A stretch of 64,000 nucleotides of DNA from Brachynemurus nebulosus (GCA_035578155.1 JAPWDM010000007.1:33578413-33642412), one strand, 5' to 3'. Positions 10,970-22,959 are shown, counted from the first letter of the stretch. Numbers and translations are program-made. The notes: a model not told the origin generated them from the sequence alone.

Positions 10970-13128
10970 AAATTTTGATTTAACAGAATTAAATTGTTAA
11001 TCAGTTTTAAACAACGCACAAATAACACAATGTTTATGTAAAATGTGAAAGAATGTCATAAATACACTTATTTGTGTATTTACAACACCAAAAACTGGTT
11101 TCGCTCGCATCTATTGCTTTAGTTATAAGAGCGGGGGTAGTGGTAACTGATACTATCGGTAGCATCATTGCCATAATCATTGGAGTACATATTGAACATT
11201 GACAGCAAGTTTATGGAGCGTAAGTTTACGGGGCTTCTACTGTATAGATTTACAAATGTGGACCCACCATTACGTTATGTTTAATATAACAAAATTTTTA
11301 ATAGACAATGTTGCTTATTACCGTAACGTGTACACGGTAACTCATCGTAGCTGGGAGTAATTTTAGCACTACGTGACACATTGGTCGTAACAGACAAAAT
11401 GTATATTCAAGTGTATTTTGTTTTATTTATTATTATATTATGGTGCAGTGGTTTACAAAAATGTCCGCTGATTATTGAAGTTCACAGACGGGAGTCAGTA
11501 AGTCGAGTGAATTTGCGAGCAGTGTATGTAAGTCGAGTTGTCTACAAGTTGTCAAAATATTGAAACCCTTCTAATTTCATTATGTCCGTTTTTTTTCTTT
11601 TTATTTTTTATTCTGGAACGGTATTAGCATATTTTTTGTGGGTTATTGTTAGTTCGCATAATGTACTATATGTAGGTATTTTGAATATAAATTTTTTCAA
11701 ATGCTATTCCAAAAACTTTTAATTTTGATTAAACCACTTGATGGATCTCCTTAATATCAAAAATAAAACATTTCTTGTTTTAACAAACACATTTGTATAT
11801 TAAAAATTATAAAGAATATGTAACCCAAACAATTGTAGATCATAATTTCAAAAATTTTGAATTTTGTGTGCTACACTCTCAAAATGACTTCTTTGTTTAA
11901 AGATTAAAATTTTTTTAAATTTTTTTTTTCTAATCAAAAAAATATCTTCCAAATTTTTTTTTTCAGTATAGTCAAAGAAATATTTTATGAACCAAAAAGT
12001 TTTAAGTTTTATTTATATTAGTTTTTAGCGTCAAAATTTCGATTTTTGGCGCTTTTGAAAAATTTTGTATACGTGATAGTGTCTACAAGTTCAATTTTTT
12101 TTTTTTATTCCAAATTAATTGTTACAAAAATGAGACAGACGAATTAGATGTATGCAGAATTTTCATTTTTTCTGTAAAAATCGCCAAGCTCGTTACAAAA
12201 TTGTTTTAATTTTCGTACGTGATTTTCATGTTAGGCTTATTTGAAAATTATTTCTTCACTCGCTGACGCAAAACTGTGAGAATTCCTGCTCTAAATTATA
12301 CTTAAAAGCCCAAAAGACACAAAAAGGACTCATTCTATTAAAAATCTTTCGTAGGATGCGTTTTTTGGCACCAGTCACGGGATTAGGATACAGTGAAATT
12401 TTCCAAAAGTTAAAATTTCTTTATTCTAATTTAAAATTTTGAAATTTGTGAAACAGTGATACGATGTTTCTAAAACTGTAACTGATAAATTGTCTAACAT
12501 GCTTTCTTTTTTTAACAGAATTAACTCCAGAAATTCATATACAGCTTTTTAGATCAATCACTGTGTCTTAACCCCTTAAATTATAAATTTAAAACAAAAG
12601 AATTGAAATCTATTATAATTAACTTTAGTATGGTATAGTTTTTCTATGGAAAACTTTTATCCATTTTAAAATTTTAAACAATACAGTATATAATATTTTA
12701 ACAATAAAATCATTATTTAAAATTACAATACAAAGTACTTAAACATTCTGATATAGTATGGTTGTTACATTCATATAATTTTAAAAATACAAAATCGCAA
12801 TGCGAGTCCAGTAAGAAGGGCTCAAATGCACTTTTGTTGTTTTGAAATATTGAGTAAAATCAATTCGAAACATCAAAAATTTTGAGAAATTTTACAAAAT
12901 GATTACGCAAATCGAACTTTTAATATGAAATAGTTTTCAAAAAAAAGTTAACTAACTTCGAATTTACGAATGTCACATCAAAGAGACAACATAAAAAAAT
13001 GGTTCAGCTGTATTGCTTTCAGGAAGACTTTAAAAATCATAAACAAACTTGTCAAATTTTTTGTATGTGTTACTATATGCCTAACTATAAAAAAAATTCA
13101 CTTTTTGTCTTAAAAAAAATTCGTCGAG
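10970..13128. other. No recognisable feature
   Basis: About 2 kb of very AT-rich DNA. Reading frames such as 11381-11563 have no recognisable domain. A short palindromic ACCGTAACGTGTACACGGT lies near 11,321. Confidence 0.5.
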
Positions 13129-13258
13129 TGCGTGTTTTTGACACGCACTGAGTAATGTCACCTCAGTAAAAGTGTTAATTTATGATTTTTTGGCTCGTTT
13201 TTAAGTACAGTGAGAATACAGCCCTCTTGCGTTTATTCATTATGCATGTACAACTCTA
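13129..13258 (+). repeat. Long-range inverted repeat, left partner
   Basis: It is the reverse complement, with scattered mismatches, of 17,941-18,065. Shared strings include GTACAGTGAGAATACAGCCC and TTAATTTATGATTTTTTGGC. Next to it, a 40-base unit containing CAGCCCTCTTGC is tandemly repeated (13,218-13,295). It is probably part of a dispersed repeat family. Confidence 0.7.
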
Positions 13259-13686
13259 CAGCCCTCTTGCATTTATTCAATATACAACTCTATAATACTC
13301 TATATTCTATGTATGTTCTATATTGTACTCTATTATAATGTTTCTCCCACTATGATCACACAACGATTTTAATATGTCATCCTTCGATGACATAAAAAAA
13401 AGATTTTATGGGTAGCTAAATCCTTATTGCATCAACAGAATTATGAAATTATTAATTTTCATAAGGTTACATGTTATATTATCATCCTTAAGTGTCCTTA
13501 TAACAAAAATTTTTGCATTTGTGCCTTCACTGAACTCACCGTGTGAAATATTTGTATAAAAAAAACAAAGTAAAAACACAAACAAAAAACTGGAAAAACA
13601 GTATAAAATAGTGCAAATCATGAAATATTAACAATTTAAAATGTTGCTTGGCAGCCACGATTGGTGTTTCACTCTGTTGAAATTTG

Positions 13687-13815
13687 TTACCACTTTGAAC
13701 TTATTTGCTCGAATATTTTTGTTAAGTGAAAATACCAGTTTGTAAGAAAAGTGTCTCGAGCAGTTTTGCCGGTGGCGTTCATAAAAACTTTTCCACAAGA
13801 AAATTCTTCTATAAT
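13687..13815 (-). pseudogene. Possible Pif1/Helitron-type helicase Walker A fossil
   Basis: A 43-codon minus-strand frame contains KVFMNATGKTARDTFLTN. Helitron/Pif1 helicases have a Walker A region of the form FLxAPGGTGKTFLxN. The order F-N-A-x-G...T...TFL-x-N fits, but the P-loop itself is altered, so the fossil is decayed if real. There is no supporting domain nearby. Confidence 0.2.
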
Positions 13816-13937
13816 TTATCATACTGATTTAGAGTGAGGTTAATATTTAAAATAATCAAGATAACATTACAAAAGATTCGTCACTGATAATAATCGAATT
13901 ATAAAGTTAAAGTAATTTTTTTTTGATTACGTAACAA

Positions 13938-14795
13938 GTATAGTATATTGTGCAATAAGGGCGGGAAATTGTCGATTGCCAACGCACGATCGTAGTGAGT
14001 GCGCTCATTCGCTCGAGTGGGCAATCGACAATCCCGCACGAATTTCACATACTTTTTTCTATTATTATTACTATTTTTAATTACTTTTTAAAATATTATT
14101 TTTGAGTGTTTGTCTTCTTTTTCTGAATTAAATATTGTTTAAATTACTTTGTTGATGGTTTCTATAGAAATAATTATAAAATATTTATTAACTGAAAAAT
14201 CGAGAGGCAGTTTTGCGTGTTTTGATTAAATTTTGTGTGCGGAAAGTTATGATATTTTAAAAATTTAACAGTACAGAGGATTTAAAATTTACGAAATGTA
14301 AATGGAATTGATTTTTCAGTTTTCTTATTGATTTTATTTCTTTACTTGTATATTGTAAATTCCGGGCGTTTTTCTAGACAAAGTAAAAAAATAGTATATT
14401 GTGCAATAAGTGCGGGCAATCGATAATCCCGCACGAGTTGCACATACTATTTTTTATTACGAATTTCACATACTTTTTTCTATTATTATTACTATTTTTG
14501 ATATTTTTATAAATTTTTAAAAATATTTTTGAGTGTTCGTCTTTTTTTTCTAAATTAAATATTGTTTAAATTACTTTGTTGCTGGTTTCTATAGAAATAG
14601 TTATAAAATATTTATTAATTGAAAAATCAAGAGGCATCTTTGCATGTTTTGATTAAATTTTGCGTGCGAAAAGTTTACTTTCCGTACGCAAAAAAGTATG
14701 TGGGAAGAGTACAGTGGACAAATAGCTATTTTGCGTACAAAAATGTGTGCGCCAAGTTAGTACTTCTCCCGCATGAATAATAAAAAATTATTTAC
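13938..14795 (+). mobile_element. Dispersed repeat with internal duplication (TAGTATATTGTGCAATAA family), plus copy
   Basis: Two partial units start at 13,938 and 14,391 with TAGTATATTGTGCAATAAG. Each carries a GCGGG...TCGATTGCC hairpin stem (in the first, about 13,960-14,037) and a block ending TTGATTAAATTTTG. The tail 14,697-14,785 contains AGTACAGTGG and CCAAGTTAGTACTTCTCCCG. A minus-strand copy lies at 59,840-60,295. No coding frame. Confidence 0.75.
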
Positions 14796-14899
14796 AAAAT
14801 GTATTTAACTAAAATATACATAATGAACAAAGTAATTGAAATGGCTGAAAACTGAAGAATAATTATTAAATTTGAAACCGGTTGGGTATACTTTATCAC

Positions 14900-15002
14900 C
14901 CATTCGTATCCAAGTGTTAAATTGTTTGTCCAGTTGTTACGAATTTCGCGCACATTTTGATAGAATCTTGCCGAAGATCTGACGGATCGATTGAGGGCGA
15001 TA
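14900..15002 (-). CDS. F-box gene, exon 2
   Basis: The exon starts right after a strong acceptor (TTCATTTTTCAG on the minus strand). Its first base completes the codon split at the end of exon 1 (CG|T, arginine), and the frame then stays open through a segment reading RFYQNVREIRNNW. The 3' limit is uncertain. A GTGATA donor at 14,899-14,898 gives the end used here; without splicing the frame would run to a TAA at 14,792-14,794, but that stretch enters a dispersed repeat. A basic linker with an R-x-N-W sequence after an F-box recalls F-box/WD40 proteins, but no WD repeat is seen, so the substrate-binding domain is unknown. Confidence 0.55.
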
Positions 15003-16439
15003 CTGAAAAATGAAGCGATTTCAAATTGATTTCAAATTGACAAAGAAAACGAAAAAATTTGTTCAAAAATACCTGCATGAACGTTTTTTTTTTTTTAAAA
15101 ATAATACGATTTAAAACGTTTTCCATGATATTCCTCACTTCGAATTCCATATACGTTGCAAATGGAACATCTTTAAACAAATTAAAAAATTATTTTCGAA
15201 CACTCAAGCTAGGATTATTTTTTTAATTGACGTAAACTAAATATTAGTCTATTATATTTTCCGTTCATTAATTAAGATAAATATAATTAAACTGAGTCAT
15301 TTTTCGGTCAAACGTTAATGTCAATTTAACTTATATGTCTAGGTAAAATAATAATGCAAGATATATTAATAAAATTAAGGTGTAAAAAATATTTTTACGT
15401 ATAATTTTATCTTCTATTGAAATCTGAATTTGAGATTTTTAGGATAGTTAGTGCATCAAAGCATTTTAAAGATAAACGAATGATTTCTGGATCATTCTGA
15501 ATCTAAAATTATAAAATAAATTTTAGCACAAAAAAGTTTTATTTTTTATTTATTTATTTATTTTTTTTTAAATCAGGCTTTTATTTAAACATATACTAAA
15601 AAGTATAAAATAACTTTTGAGTCAAGTTTGAAGCAATGTAAAACATAATTTATAAAATTTTGAGGCGTTATTGTTAATTATTTTAAACGTCTCAAGCTTT
15701 TAGAAATTATGTTATATATTGCTTCAAATTTCACTCAAAAATTATTTTTAACTAAAAGCTTGATTTAAAAATTTTATGCTCTTTTTAGTCTGATCACACA
15801 ATTAATTTAAAAAATTAATTAAGTAATTTTATTACCTATATATTAATCGGTTATTTTACCCTAATCAAACATAACTATGGAAACTAAAAATTACAATATA
15901 AAATCAATGGATAATATTTGATAGTTCCAAATACTAATATATAAAAATAGTTTTGGGAGAATTTATGACAAAACTAATTATGCAATATTGCATTGTCATC
16001 AAAGTTATGCACGTATGCAAAATTCGAATTTGTCTAAATTTTGATTGCAAGATTTCACCTAAACAAACTAACTAACACACTAACATTGCAAGTTAAATAA
16101 AAGCTTATAAAAAGAAATTTCACAATTAAGCAATATTAATCTGCAAAAATGAACTGTTTTGGAATTTAGTGGTTTGCTTAATCTGTAATGCGTCAATCAC
16201 GTCAAGCTATCATATAATGTAAGAAACAAAAATATAGTTTTTACGTCAAGTAAAAAGAAAATCCCGGCTTAACAATTAACAAAAAGTTTTGAATTCAGAA
16301 TAAAAGAGTTTAAAATTAGTTAACAGATGGAATATTTCGGAAAACATTTTAAACCGTGTTAAAATTTTTGAACAAATTCACAGAATTTACAAACAACAGA
16401 ATAACATAAATAAAAAAAGAAAATTCACAAAAAATATAC
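15003..16439 (-). other. F-box gene intron 1
   Basis: Bounded by GTATAT at 16,439-16,434 and ...TTTTTCAG ending at 15,003 (minus strand). It is AT-rich and contains the foldback element at 15,570-15,766. No other gene is seen inside. Confidence 0.55.
15570..15766. mobile_element. Foldback element, ~85-100-bp arms
   Basis: Left arm 15,570-15,671 and right arm 15,685-15,766 are imperfect reverse complements. Both have AAATCA(G/A)GCTTTTA at the outside, GAAGCAAT...AACATAATTT in the middle and TTGAG(G/A)CGTT near the loop. The loop is about 13 bases. No coding capacity. It lies in the F-box gene intron, so it could form a hairpin in the pre-mRNA. Confidence 0.75.
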
Positions 16440-16615
16440 CGCGATTGAACTCTGTCATACAATTCCTGAACTGACATGATCAATTCATACCAATATGGTG
16501 ACACTTTTGTCGCTTGACGAAGACTCTCTGAATCCAATTGTTTAAAAATTTCAATTGCCAATTCGGGCGGTAATCTTGTAATAATGTCAAATTGTATATT
16601 TTTCGATTCGGCCAT
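16440..16615 (-). CDS. F-box protein, exon 1 (N-terminus)
   Basis: F-box proteins tether substrates to SCF (Skp1-Cullin-F-box) ubiquitin ligases; the F-box binds Skp1. The exon begins at ATG 16,615-16,613 in a good insect start context (AAACAATGGC). Residues about 12-45 form a clear F-box: LPPELAIEIFKQLD, then SLRQATKVSPYWYEL, with the expected leucine-proline, I-F-x-x-L-D and V-S-x-x-W positions. After 58 codons plus two bases it ends at a GTATAT donor (minus strand); continuing the frame gives low-complexity hydrophobic sequence typical of intron. The phase matches exon 2 at 15,002. The gene runs leftward and probably continues beyond what I can follow. Which F-box protein it is cannot be told from this part. 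Confidence 0.8.
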
Positions 16616-17037
16616 TGTTTTGCAATTGTGTTACCACAGTAAAAAAAAAAATCGCGACAATTTCTTGAGACAATTCCCGGTTACTGATTAATAATTAATT
16701 ATTAATTAATGTGACTTATTAGAAATAATAAACAGTGTCGCTACTGGTAAAATATTCTACAGTTGTTATCGAGAAATAGAATATACAGTGAAAATTGCTT
16801 ATAATGAAACGAACGTGATTTCTTCCGAAGCAGTTATTGAATTAACTCTTTTGTGACTTGTTTGACAATGGCTATATTGATCGAAACGTGTCATAATAGT
16901 TATCAAAGTGAAATTGCCTTCCCAGTACTGTTTGTTGAATTATGCATTCGACGATTTTTGATATTTAAAGTTTTCCAACGTATTTTTTAACGTCATCTTC
17001 GAAGTTAAACTTTGACGGAAAAATGCCCTTTAGTTTG
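16616..17037. other. Upstream region of the F-box gene
   Basis: The 5' untranslated and promoter DNA of the F-box gene should lie here. I see no TATA box or initiator that I can defend. Sequence is AT-rich with a TTAATAATTAATTATTAATTAA tract near 16,685. Confidence 0.35.
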
Positions 17038-17039
17038 TA

Positions 17040-17835
17040 CCATCAGTTGCGGTGAATCCGGACAGAGCTGCCTCTTGATATTTCTTCGTCAGTATTATGA
17101 TCGCACAAGGTCATAGATCAATCTATGCTAGCGAATTTTGTCAGTTATGAGTTAGTCGTCGAAAAAAAGCGGTGAACGTGACATCTTTTTATTTTGTTAT
17201 TTTACAGGCACGTCTTTTATAATGCTTTAAAATCTTATAAATAATGCTGTACAAAAAAAAAAAAAAAACAGTTATGTATATAAGGTAGGGAGTGGCAACA
17301 AAATGTTTGATGTTTTATTGACAATATATATACAATAAATGAAAGCTGTATTGTGCTTAATTTTTTTTTTTTTTTGGTAAATTAATTAACAAAAAATTGT
17401 CTATAGGTAAGGCGAATTCCTACATCATGGTGCGTCAATATAAAAAGAAAGTGGGTATAAACTTCACGAACTATAGTCTAGATAATATAAAATCGGTCCT
17501 TTTCGACAGAGACGCAACAACCGGCGGGGGGGGGGGGGGGTCCAGGGAGTCCGAACACCCTAAAATTACCTGAATTTCTCATAAAATTACGTAGATTTTC
17601 TTTGAATTTATTTTATTTATATTGAAAAGTAAAATTTTTAGTAGTTTACTAATATTTTTTTATTTAAAAATCAAATTTTTGGAGACGACATTTTATTACA
17701 ACATTGTTCATTGTTACCGTGATTTTTCGTGATACTAAAGCAATTAAATTATTTTTTTAGAATATTTTCGATTAACTCTAGACAATTTGTTGCCAAAAAA
17801 CTGAAAAAATCGTCCGGATTCGTCCCAACTGACGG
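17040..17835. mobile_element. TA-flanked pogo-like MITE, 796 bp
   Basis: Left end CCATCAGTTGCGGTGAATCC and right end (complement) CCGTCAGTTGGGACGAATCC are inverted; TA lies at 17,038-17,039 and 17,836-17,837. The right 135 bases match 42,700-42,832, where a longer relative carries a pipsqueak-type HTH. This copy therefore looks like an internally deleted derivative. It also contains a 15-base G run at 17,526-17,540 within a block shared with 42,085-42,262. Confidence 0.7.
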
Positions 17836-17940
17836 TACTTATTTTTATGTGACCGATGGATGACATATTAATCTCGTTGTGTGATTATAGTGGGGGAAAA
17901 ATTAATAATAATAATAATAATATATAATATAATAATTATA

Positions 17941-18065
17941 GAGTTGTACATGCATATATTGAATAAACGCAAGAGGGCTGTCATTCTCACTGTACTTAAA
18001 AAACGAGCCAAAAAATCATAAATTAACACTTTCACTGAGGTGATATTGCATGTCAAAACACGCAT
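17941..18065 (-). repeat. Long-range inverted repeat, right partner
   Basis: Reverse-complement partner of 13,129-13,258, 4.7 kb apart, on the far side of the F-box exons. Conserved strings include AACGCAAGAGGGCTG and GCCAAAAAATCATAAATTAA. Confidence 0.7.
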
Positions 18066-18069
18066 TTTT

Positions 18070-18964
18070 ATGACTTACATTGTTACAGAATGTAAACTAA
18101 CATAACAACTTTTAATAACAGAAAATTTATTTAATTAAAATGATTCATTAAACGGAGTTTTTATTGTATCAACATAATAATTATGATATTGAAATGTTTA
18201 TATTCTCTGTTTAGATTATTTTATCATAGATTCTGATAATTTGCGTGTACGGATAGGTTACGTTTAAAAGAAAAGCGCATCGAAACAATAGAATATTAAA
18301 TTACAAAAATTCTTGAATTGTGTTCAACAGATTATTTACAATTAAATACTCAGCTGTGCAATTTTCCGTATTCGTAGAAATTGTTATCGATAACTAGAAA
18401 AAAAAATCAGTTTAAAATTCTCGTGACGAATATAAATATTTCGAAAAATCAAATGTACAAGAATTGTCTTTGTATTTCCGTTTTACATTTTAGTTTTTGG
18501 ATGATTCTCTGGTCATGGGAGTCTCCCCCCCCCCCCAAAAAAAAAAACACTGTCTTTTCTCAACTCTAGTTTGATCAAACTGATTTGAATAAGGATGGTT
18601 ATTGGATTAGAGTAATTCGAGTGTTATTTCTTCATTGCCATCAAAATGACGAAATTTATCTTAGAGATATGCCTGATTTGACCAATTTCTGCATATGCGT
18701 TTATTTTGAGTAATTATTTTCATCCAAATCCAACCAAATTTTGATTTTAAAAAAAAACTATGTTATTTCTTATTTAAAGTAGCTAGTACTCGTTCTGTCT
18801 ATTGAGATTCCGTAGTTCTAACAACGAAACCCTTATTAATTCATGATCGCTGTTATCGAATGAGGTGGTCTACTTGCACTTGATCACTTTGTAATAGCTA
18901 TTAAAAAAACGATTGTTGAAAGTAAAAGGTTTAGATAATCATTGTATTATTAACAAATTAAAAG
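18070..18964. other. No recognisable feature
   Basis: AT-rich DNA with a C11-A10 run near 18,527-18,547. No gene or paired ends found. Confidence 0.45.
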
Positions 18965-18966
18965 TA

Positions 18967-20263
18967 GGGTTGACCGGGGTAATTGTGAATGGATTTTCAT
19001 GAGTTGAGGTAAAAGCGTTATATTAAGTAATTTTTATATCACATTTTGGTTGATTCATTTTTAATTCTACATTATTCAGGCTGCACCGCACAAATTTTGA
19101 GCAAATTCGTATGAAAAACAAAAATTTTATACGCCACTCACATTTCCCCGGTGCGGTTTTGCAAATCTTATGAATTTTGGAGTAAAAGTGAATGCCATCA
19201 GAAAAATTATTTAGAATGGATCACAAGAGAAGTATGGTACATCAGATTAAAGCCCAACTCAAATTCTTAACATTTACCCCACTTTCAAATTTTTCATCAT
19301 ATTTTAGCGGTCACAATTTCTCTTTGTTTAATGCAAGTTACGCATACCTCAAATTTCTACAAAAAATCAAGGTTAAAGAAAAATAACAAAAATTGTAGGA
19401 ACAAATTTATTACAAGCTAAAAATGATATTTTGATGATATTTTGTTATTTTGTCATATAAAAAATCAAAAAATTACATGATTTTCACACAAAAACAAGGA
19501 AAATAAGACTTCTTCAAGGAAATACATTTAGGTTACATGAATAAAAAACAACAATCTATTCGGCCTAATACTGTAAACGAAAAAAAAATGGTTTTGTGTT
19601 AATTCTATTGCCCTTGGGCACTCACAGAGACATTGAACACAAGTAATTTTTCTGTTTTTGTAAGTTATTATTGGGTAAGGGTGCACAGCAATGATTTCGT
19701 AGATTGATACACAAAACATCGCTCTTTACACAATTTTTTTTTTTTTTGTATTGTTTGTACAACGGAAATTTGTACAATAAGGACACCACCATCTTCATCA
19801 ACATTTTCAACTCTGAAAAGAAGACTACTGAAATTTTTGATCGACTGGGGGCATTTGTGAATGACGTTCATAATTACCCCACAATTTTAAAATCATGGGG
19901 TAATTGTGAATTGGTAATAAATTTTCCAGTTTCTTTAGCAGTTAATAAGGAATCCTCTCAGGGTTTAGATCACTTGTTTAGAAGTACTTTAAACCATTTC
20001 TTACCTCTTAAAAAAAGAAAATGTATTTAAAAATTTTTTTTTTGAGGATTAGTCGAAGTAAGATACACAAAATTTTGCAAGGGTTTTTTCAAAATAAAAA
20101 AAAAAGATACCAATACTTGGAGAATTGTTATGAAATTTTAATAGCATATTAAGAAAGGACCGAAAAATATACTAAGTGTTGATTTTTAACAATATTAATG
20201 TTATTTTGGAAATTATAGGCGCCGTTCACAATTGCCCCAATTCACAATTACCCCGGTCAACCC
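18967..20263. mobile_element. TA-flanked element, GGGTTGACCGGGG family, 1.3 kb
   Basis: Inverted ends of at least 24 bases start GGGTTGACCGGGGTAATTGT at 18,967 and are mirrored at 20,263, with TA at 18,965-18,966 and 20,264-20,265. GGGTAATTGTGAATT and TTACCCCA motifs recur inside (near 19,873-19,915), as does CAATTGCCCC. The longest internal frame (19,704-20,030, 108 codons) has no recognisable domain. Likely a non-autonomous Tc1/mariner-superfamily element. Confidence 0.8.
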
Positions 20264-20680
20264 TAGTAAATATTTGATCCCGAGAATTGTGTATAGCTCT
20301 AGCTACTGAACTACAAAATCTTGACGTAATGCTTGTTCATTCCGTCTACGATTCAGTGTCACCGTTAGAAATTCTTATGCACATCACGCACATCTTTCAG
20401 CGTGAAACGAAATTAACTTTAAAAAAAAATGTTTTATTGGTAATTTAAAATCATACCAGAAACGTATGAATATATTGTCGAAATAAATTTTATCGTGGCG
20501 TTATCCTGGATATTTCAGATTACCGGTAATATTTATTACTAGGATAATGCCATCCTGCGGTGACGGTGAACAACGTGAAAATGGAAGAAAATATTAGTTG
20601 AGGCAAAAAAAAAATGAAAATTTCTCCTTGCGATCGATCCATTGATTTTGTAACCACTATTTTTAGATTTTTCATATATA

Positions 20681-21538
20681 CAGGATGGTTCAGAATTATG
20701 TACCGTAATTGCTGGAGCTGATAGTATGTTCAAAAATAATGGTACCTTTTCATCTACACTTTTTTCCAAAACTCAGTAATAAGGGTGATAAAGCAGAGGG
20801 GTAAAATGTAGAGGGGTGGAACGAAACTGACTTCTTTTTTTTTAAGTTTTTTAGGCGCTTTTGATTACTGGATTCATATTCTATAGGGGCGCGTATGAAC
20901 ATTAAGATAATCAAATTTATAGTATCGATTATTCGATCACTTATGATTAGGGGATAATTTGGAAATAGATACTTCTACTTTAAATTACTCGAAAACGGTA
21001 ATATTTATGGAAATGTAACAAGTATACCTTTTTTGCCTGAAATTGTCTGAGGAATTATATTATCAGGGATTTTGTTTAAATAATTGCAAATTAAAAAAGA
21101 AAAAATGTGATAACTCACACCTACCACCCAAAACCACCCCTTAGTCATGAGTAGTGGAATAAGTGTTGACATAAATTTAATCCTTCTAACGCGAAATAAG
21201 TACCCCTAAAATATCAATCCGTTATTCAAAAGCGTTTGGAAAATATTTAAGAAATAGTGATTTTCGTTTCACCCCTTTACAGAGTTTTATCATACGGAGT
21301 TGTATGATAGAGACTTAATTTTTCTTTTATTTTGTTCATAAACATATTGCGCATAAAGTGGAGTATGCTTTTTTCATTTGAACAATTGTAACTATTTTTA
21401 AACATTTTTTTTCGTTTCACCCCTTTACAGACTCCCTTATTATTGAGTTTTTGAAAAAAGTGTACATAAAAAGGTACCATTATTTTTGAACGTACTACGA
21501 GCTCTACCAATTACGGTACATAATTCTGGGCCACCTTG
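20681..21538. mobile_element. TA-flanked element with ~105-bp terminal repeats, 858 bp
   Basis: The ends CAGGATGGTTCAGAATTATG and (complement) CAAGGTGGCCCAGAATTATG begin inverted repeats extending about 105 bases, to AATAAGGG on each side. TA flanks both (20,679-20,680; 21,539-21,540). A CGTTTCACCCCTTTACAGA sequence occurs twice inside as a direct repeat (21,264 and 21,412). The stretch 21,310-21,400 is found inverted at 24,000-24,085. Confidence 0.85.
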
Positions 21539-21540
21539 TA

Positions 21541-22265
21541 CTAGAATAGGTAGAGGTATATAATGGTGCGTTATTGAGCTTTTCTTTTTTCATAAATGAA
21601 TATGAAAAATTTAGCGGAAAAGTCATCGTATGTCTTCACTATATACAGAGAGTGGTAATATTTTTTTCACGAATGAGAAGTACAATGCGACCAGGGTCAT
21701 GTGTGATACATGTGAATCTACACGTTTCGTGACAAGTGTGTGAAATCTTACTGTATTGGCGCATCATTAAAGTACAGTCATTGAAAGTGAATAAATCTAT
21801 CGAAAATGGGGTAAAGTCTCCAAACATTCTTTGTCTGAGGGGTCGTTTCTATATTTTGTATATTACGAAGAATAGCCGATCTTAAAATTCAGTTGGTCAG
21901 TAACTTCGAACATTTTTAACACATTCACTGTTGATGTACACGGATCCATGTACATTGTTACCCTAGTTCCGATATCAGTGTCGTGTATATTGTGTCATTA
22001 GTTGCAAATGAGATGCGCAGATCGGTATAGAAGCATGGATGGATAAATAACACGTTGCCTGTGTTATTTATGTCAGTACATAATATTTTGTAGGATAACG
22101 TTTCTGATATGTATTAATCAACTTCACTTTTAGTGACTCTCGAGGCGTGGTTATGTTAAGGAGCCAAATTTGGTTCCACTAAGAAAGTCTTAGATATTTT
22201 CGTTAAATGTTTATAAGATTAAATGTTTTCACTAAAACACTTTTAACTATGTCTGCCGAAGATCC
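21541..22265. other. No recognisable feature
   Basis: Mixed-composition DNA between two mobile elements; no frame with a recognisable domain. Confidence 0.45.
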
Positions 22266-22269
22266 TTAA

Positions 22270-22955
22270 GGGGGAAGTGTCCTCCAGACAACAGGTTTTT
22301 TAATAATTTTTTTTAAGAAACTGGATACATTTATTGTATCAAATGAAGTAACATAGTATAGTACATGTTATGTTGTATTCACTCATAAATTTTTATGCAA
22401 AAAAAATAAAAAATGGCGACGCTACAGCTGTTCCAAGTTGACTCTTTTAATTTGCGCCGTGGAATGCCCAGCCTCTTGTAGTCAACTGAATTCAATTGGA
22501 CAAAAAAATTTTATTAAAATAAGTCATTACGCTTTGCATATACCTATTTCTGATGAGAATTTTTTTTTTCACAATTTAAAATCAAAAAGAAAAAATTTCA
22601 CTTTTTTTTTTTTTATAAACAAACTGTTATAAACAATATTTATAGTAATAATTTATGCAAAATTTTAGGTAATGCAAAGGCCAATATCTTAAAGAATATC
22701 TGTATAAAATTTCAAGTTAATACCTTAATAACTTTTTAAGTTACGTTCCACGGCGCGGAAAAAAACCTGTTTTGAGAAAAACGCTATTAAAAAGTTTTCG
22801 TTCTTGAAAAGTAGAGTTAAAAGCAGTTTATTGTTATCTAGGATAATCTTTCTGTTGGGATTAAAATATTAGAAACATATTCCTTAAGGTTCAAATGAAC
22901 TTTTAAAGCAAAACAAAAAATGAAAAATTTGAAAGTTCTGGAGGACCCTCCCCCC
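22270..22955. mobile_element. TTAA-flanked GGGGGG element, copy 2 (686 bp)
   Basis: Flanked by TTAA at 22,266-22,269 and 22,956-22,959. The ends GGGGGAAGTGTCCTCCAGAC and (complement) GGGGGGAGGGTCCTCCAGAA match copy 1 at 9,751. Compared with copy 1 it has about 195 extra bases near 22,335-22,530, so copy 1 is an internal deletion or copy 2 carries an insertion. Confidence 0.8.
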
Positions 22956-22959
22956 TTAA

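Noticed and set aside
14850..14890. CTGAAGA...GAAACCGGT on the plus strand, hammerhead-like
   Set aside because: No complementary stem I or stem II is formed; the strings alone are not enough.
14917..15180. 87-codon minus-strand frame starting in the F-box gene intron
   Set aside because: It reads through the acceptor at 15,002 in a different phase from exon 1; the splice-based frame is better supported.
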